This document shows positions 5,515 to 8,893 of a DNA stretch of 8,893 bases, piece after piece. A program made the translations under genes and the position numbers. Each line of letters opens with the position of its first letter. The stretch's first letter is position 1. The notes under the pieces were generated by a model. It searched no databases. It was not told where the DNA came from and saw nothing but the letters and a program-made list of their open reading frames with translations. Origin of the DNA: Gemmatimonadales bacterium (GTDB lineage: Bacteria; Gemmatimonadota; Gemmatimonadetes; Gemmatimonadales; GWC2-71-9). Location of the stretch: NCBI GenBank assembly GCA_030597435.1, contig JAUVRV010000084.1, positions 1-8,893 on the forward strand, written 5' to 3'.

Positions 5515-7719
5515 CTAGTACTTCACCGCGAAGAGCAGGTTTGCGCCGAACGAGTCGTAGCCACCCTCCCGTCCCCTCAGATATGCCAGATCTCCCGTCA
5601 ACAAGAGACGCGTTGTCTCGTAACGTAGCCCAGCTTCAGCTGCCAGCTGTGGAACCCACTGGGCGCCCAAACTGTCGCGCTCGTTGTCCAGGGCAACTCC
5701 GGGGGTCAATCGTGCGTAGAGCACGGTGGGTGATCGCTGGGGAGTGCTGAGCAGCAATTGGATCCCCGTTGCCCAGAACAGGATCGGGTCCCAATACAAT
5801 CCGCGCCCGTCGGCGCTCGGCGCGGAGTCGGCGAATGTCAACAACTGTGTGGTCAAACCGGCGGTGACCGCAGAAGAGAACTGGTAGAGCCCGGCCAGCC
5901 CGGCGCCTACGCGTAGGTTGTTGTTACCTGCTGCGTGAAGAGAACCGGCCGATCCACTGATTGACATGTTCCAACGCGCGCCGATCAAGCGGAAGGCGGA
6001 GGCCTCGAGGAAATCAGACAGCAGGGACGCCTGCATGCTCTGATACGTCACGGTTTGCGGGAAAGCCGGGCCGTGACGGTACAAGGCGCGCAACGCGGTG
6101 CCTGACGCATCCGGCATGTCAAACTGCGCTTCAAAGCTGGGCTGGTTGCCAAAGGCATCGAGTTGTTCGACACCGGCCTTCACTGCTGTCCTGACTGTGC
6201 CAAGGCGCCACCAGTGTGCCAGCTCGACCTGTGCAAACGGTCCGTTGTCGCGACCCGGTGATCCGGACAGTTCGATTCCCTCCAGGCGTCTATAACCGGC
6301 ACTCACAACCACCGCGGTAACGCGACGCAAGACTGCGGCTTCGGCCACCAAGTCGAGACGCTGGAAGTCATCTGAGTCGTGGAAGTAGAGGATACGGGGC
6401 CCCGCTTGCGGGCTTTCACGGTGCGCTATCGTGCGATAGGTCTGTTGTTGTAATGAGTCGAGGCCTGCTTTTGCGATCGGGTGGTCCGGCGAGCGCTCGA
6501 GCGCGTTCTTGTACGCGTCTCGTGCGGCCAGTCGGGAGCCACTCCATAGACGCAGGTCACCCAGCAGGGCCCAGGCGTCTGCGTTTCTCGAATCGCTCTC
6601 CACGATGCTTTCGAGCAGAGCCTCTGCGTCACCCTCGTGACCCGTCCACACGTGAAGCCGTGCAAGACGGAGCTGTTCGTCCGATTCTAGATCGCGCAGC
6701 ACCTCCACTTGGAGCAGAGCTAGCCGGGCTGCCGAGAGATCTGCGAGCTGATATTGGAGAAAGTCGGTCCACTCCAGCCATATGTCAGCATCTGATGGGT
6801 GTGCTCTGAGTACCCGGCGATAGAGCGCTTCGGCCCGCTCGAGATCCTCGAGAGCTACGGCCCTTCGTGCCAGCTCGACCGGTGTCAGACTCGGGGGTAG
6901 TGATGCAGTTAGCAGCGAATCCAAGTACTGTAACAACCCAGCCACCTCAGCTGACCTCTGATCCTCAGTGTGCGATTGATTGAGGAGCAGGTACGCCGTT
7001 ATCGGACGGTTGTCCCAGGTGAGTGCCTGGGCCAACTCGAACGTCAACCGATAATCATCGGAAAAGCGTCGTAGGATGTCTTGATACATCATACGGGCCT
7101 CACGGTACCGTTCCGCCCAAACGAGCGCCCGCGCAAACTCAACATGCAATTCGAGGTCGTCCGGATAAACCGTGACTAGTTCCCGGTACAGACGGAGTGA
7201 GCCATCGAGGTCGCCGTCATCACGCAGCACACGCGCGAGTTCTAGCTTCATTAGCTGACTCTCGGTGATTTCGAGAAGCTGCCGATATACCGCCACCGCC
7301 TCATCAGTTCGACCTGACTCGAGGAGCGTGCTGGCATACTCGCGCCACACACCGAGGTCGTCCGGATGCTCGTCCAGGTAATCCGCGAACACGGAAAGTG
7401 CTGCCGCGTATCGCTCGGCCTCGAGCAACGGCAGCACTCGATTCCAGAGTACCTCTGCGGGACCCAGTTGTGTGGAGTCCGAGATCTCGTACGCGGCTGG
7501 CCTTACCACCGGTCGGCTACGCGGAGGTTGGAACGGGGGACTATGCGTTGGGAAACTGATACCCGACTCCACCAGGCCTGCTTGGAGCACGAACCGCTTG
7601 GGCAATACAACAAGCACGAATGCGGCGGTAATCCCACCAAGAGACAAGAGGACCAACGAGAACCTCAGCCAGTAGGGCGTCCGTGACTGCTTTCTGGCCG
7701 GCGTTCGTGGCATGGCCAT
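5515..7719 (-). CDS. TPR/outer-membrane beta-barrel polysaccharide export protein (PgaA/BcsC/PelB type)
   Basis: The 734-residue protein has three parts. Residues 1-16 are basic, and 17-40 form a hydrophobic helix followed by Lys-Arg with no convincing signal-peptidase site, so it looks like an inner-membrane anchor rather than a cleaved signal. Residues of about 88-425 form some eight or nine tetratricopeptide repeats, several with the W-x-x-R/G-x-x-x-A pattern common in PgaA and BcsC (WAERYREA, WTGHEGDA). Residues of about 440-734 alternate in beta-strand fashion, begin with a YFHDSDDF segment typical of these exporters, and end in FAVKY, an aromatic C-terminus usual for barrel proteins. 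The expected role is to conduct a newly made polysaccharide through the periplasm and across the outer membrane. It is shorter than BcsC or PelB (over 1100 residues), mainly through fewer repeats. It lies 39 bp after the BcsE-like gene and 2 bp before the glycosyltransferase. The start at 7719 has no strong ribosome binding site; the ATG at 7713 is an alternative. Confidence 0.88.
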   Translation of the reverse strand: MAMPRTPARKQSRTPYWLRFSLVLLSLGGITAAFVLVVLPKRFVLQAGLVESGISFPTHSPPFQPPRSRPVVRPAAYEISDSTQLGPAEVLWNRVLPLLEAERYAAALSVFADYLDEHPDDLGVWREYASTLLESGRTDEAVAVYRQLLEITESQLMKLELARVLRDDGDLDGSLRLYRELVTVYPDDLELHVEFARALVWAERYREARMMYQDILRRFSDDYRLTFELAQALTWDNRPITAYLLLNQSHTEDQRSAEVAGLLQYLDSLLTASLPPSLTPVELARRAVALEDLERAEALYRRVLRAHPSDADIWLEWTDFLQYQLADLSAARLALLQVEVLRDLESDEQLRLARLHVWTGHEGDAEALLESIVESDSRNADAWALLGDLRLWSGSRLAARDAYKNALERSPDHPIAKAGLDSLQQQTYRTIAHRESPQAGPRILYFHDSDDFQRLDLVAEAAVLRRVTAVVVSAGYRRLEGIELSGSPGRDNGPFAQVELAHWWRLGTVRTAVKAGVEQLDAFGNQPSFEAQFDMPDASGTALRALYRHGPAFPQTVTYQSMQASLLSDFLEASAFRLIGARWNMSISGSAGSLHAAGNNNLRVGAGLAGLYQFSSAVTAGLTTQLLTFADSAPSADGRGLYWDPILFWATGIQLLLSTPQRSPTVLYARLTPGVALDNERDSLGAQWVPQLAAEAGLRYETTRLLLTGDLAYLRGREGGYDSFGANLLFAVKY
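5521..5527 (-). promoter_or_regulatory. Ribosome binding site of the glycosyltransferase gene
   Basis: GGTGAAG on the minus strand lies 8 bases before the ATG at 5512, inside the last codons of the upstream TPR/porin gene. It supports this start and coupled translation. Confidence 0.5.
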
Positions 7720-7758
7720 GTCGTGCGGGTCAGACCCTACAGTGGCGGTACAGACGTC

Positions 7759-8893
7759 TCACTGTACATCCACCGGGATGACCTGTGCTATGCGTTCCGC
7801 CTCCGTTGCGCCGCTCAACACCTCGATGTCGAGGTCGCGATCGCTGGTGCCGGATTCCTCTAGCACTCGACTCACGCGACTCAGGAACGAGCCAGCCTGG
7901 CTAGGTCGGGCCCCTTGCAACACTACACCGTACCCATCCTCCGTCTTACCGACGAGATCACCGACCTCTCCCCTAATCTGCTGTAGGAGGACGTTGCCAA
8001 GCTGCTCGTTCAGGGCGCGCGGTGGCCGGAGGATCAGGAGCGTGAAGAGGGAGCCATCGGCTTGGCTCAACCGTGCGTCAACTGCACCGGCAAACGACGC
8101 GGAGTCCATCAGTTTCGCGACCTCTGGAGCTGTTTCATCTCCCAGAGGCTTGCGGTGCGACAGCTGACCTCGAGCGGCCTGTGCAGCCCGCTCCATGCGA
8201 GATGCCAACTCCACAAGACTGAAGTTGTCGCTCAGGAAGTCATTGGCTCCGGCATCGAGCGCGTTTGTACGATCGCCAGCACGTAGTCTGTCGTCCGCGG
8301 CCAGCACGATCGGGGCTGTCGTAAGTGGCCTGATCGCCCTGCACGCGTCGACTGCCTCGCGGCTATGCGGGCGATCTACGTATACGAGAATCGTGCCGAA
8401 CGTCTCGCCGTCCTGCAGACGTGACAAGAGGCGCAACGCCTGGTTCTCTTGCACTACCTCGAACTGACTGCGAGCCCAGCAAGCGATCTCCTCGGGGAGA
8501 TCGGTCGCGAGTTGCAACAAGGCCAACCGCCGCTCACTGCCGATCGGTGCGTCAGTACGACGTCGATCCAGCCGTCCAACTGGGTCCTGAAACGCCTTGC
8601 CGGGCAGGAGTTCGAGAGTGATCGGGCTTTTTGTGTCGTTGGGCGGGCTGATACGGCGAATCCACAGCTGGCGCAGACCGTTGGGAAGTCTCTCTAGTTT
8701 TAAGACGCCGGTTGCAGATTGCAATACCCACTCTGTAGCGGGTGATGGCGTGTCCGACAGATCACTCGCCAGGGTTACCCATGTGGTTGCTCCGGATGTT
8801 TCAGCCCACTGGATGAACCTGTTCCCAAGGGCCGTGCCTGCTCTGGTTTCCCACAAGGGTTTCCCGGGATCGATACCGACGCGTCGGACGTCC
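7759..8893 (-). CDS. NTPase-like/receiver-like/GGDEF-like regulatory protein, BcsE-like, 5'-truncated
   Basis: The frame is open to the window edge, so the TTG at 8856 is not a convincing start and about 377 C-terminal residues are visible (numbered from the first complete codon). Residues 1-82 look like the end of a RecA/KaiC-type fold: a TWVTLASD strand, then ATGVLKLER and LRQLWIRRI hairpin strands. Residues 122-240 resemble a response-regulator receiver ending in GANDFLSDNFSLVEL. An Asp in the YVDRP strand may sit at the phosphoacceptor site, but the conserved Lys is Asp and the Thr/Ser is Ala, so it is probably a pseudo-receiver. Residues 260-362 resemble a GGDEF domain with EDGYG in place of GGDEF, hence no cyclase activity. 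The I-site RxxD position reads EVGD, so c-di-GMP binding is not supported there. The order of three degenerate domains is that described for BcsE, the c-di-GMP-responsive regulator of cellulose secretion. No Walker motifs fall in the visible part. It is probably the regulatory head of the polysaccharide operon; homology to BcsE specifically is inference. Confidence 0.6.
   Translation of the reverse strand, partial: DVRRVGIDPGKPLWETRAGTALGNRFIQWAETSGATTWVTLASDLSDTPSPATEWVLQSATGVLKLERLPNGLRQLWIRRISPPNDTKSPITLELLPGKAFQDPVGRLDRRRTDAPIGSERRLALLQLATDLPEEIACWARSQFEVVQENQALRLLSRLQDGETFGTILVYVDRPHSREAVDACRAIRPLTTAPIVLAADDRLRAGDRTNALDAGANDFLSDNFSLVELASRMERAAQAARGQLSHRKPLGDETAPEVAKLMDSASFAGAVDARLSQADGSLFTLLILRPPRALNEQLGNVLLQQIRGEVGDLVGKTEDGYGVVLQGARPSQAGSFLSRVSRVLEESGTSDRDLDIEVLSGATEAERIAQVIPVDVQ

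Noticed and set aside
7727..7737. A small inverted repeat GGGT-CAG-ACCC between the BcsE-like and TPR genes.
   Set aside because: Four base pairs with a three-base loop and no T-tract is too weak for a terminator.
7759..8893. Reading the right-hand gene as an active diguanylate cyclase or an ordinary response regulator.
   Set aside because: The GGDEF position is EDGYG, and the receiver lacks the conserved Lys and Thr/Ser, so neither activity is supported.
1..8893. tRNA or rRNA genes, CRISPR arrays, insertion sequences and attachment sites.
   Set aside because: None was seen by eye on either strand; almost all of the window is coding and the gaps are 54 bp or shorter.

Overview
The window comes from a Gram-negative, moderately GC-rich bacterium. 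The outer-membrane beta-barrel protein and the cytochrome bd quinol oxidase show the envelope type and an aerobic or microaerobic lifestyle. The sequence alone does not fix the phylum. The short-Q-loop CydA, with a Q-loop unlike that of E. coli, argues against an ordinary enteric gammaproteobacterium. An environmental lineage such as Gemmatimonadota, Acidobacteriota or a related phylum is a guess.

Layout. Positions 1-2001 on the plus strand hold the 3' part of cydA and all of cydB, a standard two-gene cytochrome bd operon. A 42-bp gap carries four G-runs that fit the G-quadruplex consensus and separates cydB from a convergent gene block. From the right edge leftwards, the minus strand (8893 to 2044) reads as one compact operon: (1) a protein truncated by the window edge, with a RecA/NTPase-like tail, a degenerate receiver and a degenerate GGDEF domain, the architecture of BcsE; (2) a TPR protein with an N-terminal membrane anchor and a C-terminal outer-membrane beta-barrel, of the PgaA/BcsC/PelB type; (3) a processive membrane glycosyltransferase of family GT2, resembling PgaC but without a PilZ domain; (4) a 68-residue single-pass membrane protein resembling BcsF in size and layout; (5) a membrane-anchored periplasmic protein joining a glutamine-amidotransferase-like (Rossmann) domain to a degenerate NodB polysaccharide-deacetylase domain, an arrangement recalling the middle of PelA.

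How it may work together (inference). The GT2 enzyme would polymerise and extrude a beta-linked polysaccharide across the inner membrane. The anchored deacetylase-like protein would bind or modify the chain in the periplasm. The TPR/barrel protein would guide it through the periplasm and export it. The BcsE-like and BcsF-like proteins would form a cytoplasmic regulatory module docked at the synthase. The combination matches none of the textbook cellulose, PNAG, Pel or alginate loci and is the most interesting point of the window. The domain calls were made by eye, and the BcsE/BcsF comparison rests on remembered family features, so it needs profile searches.
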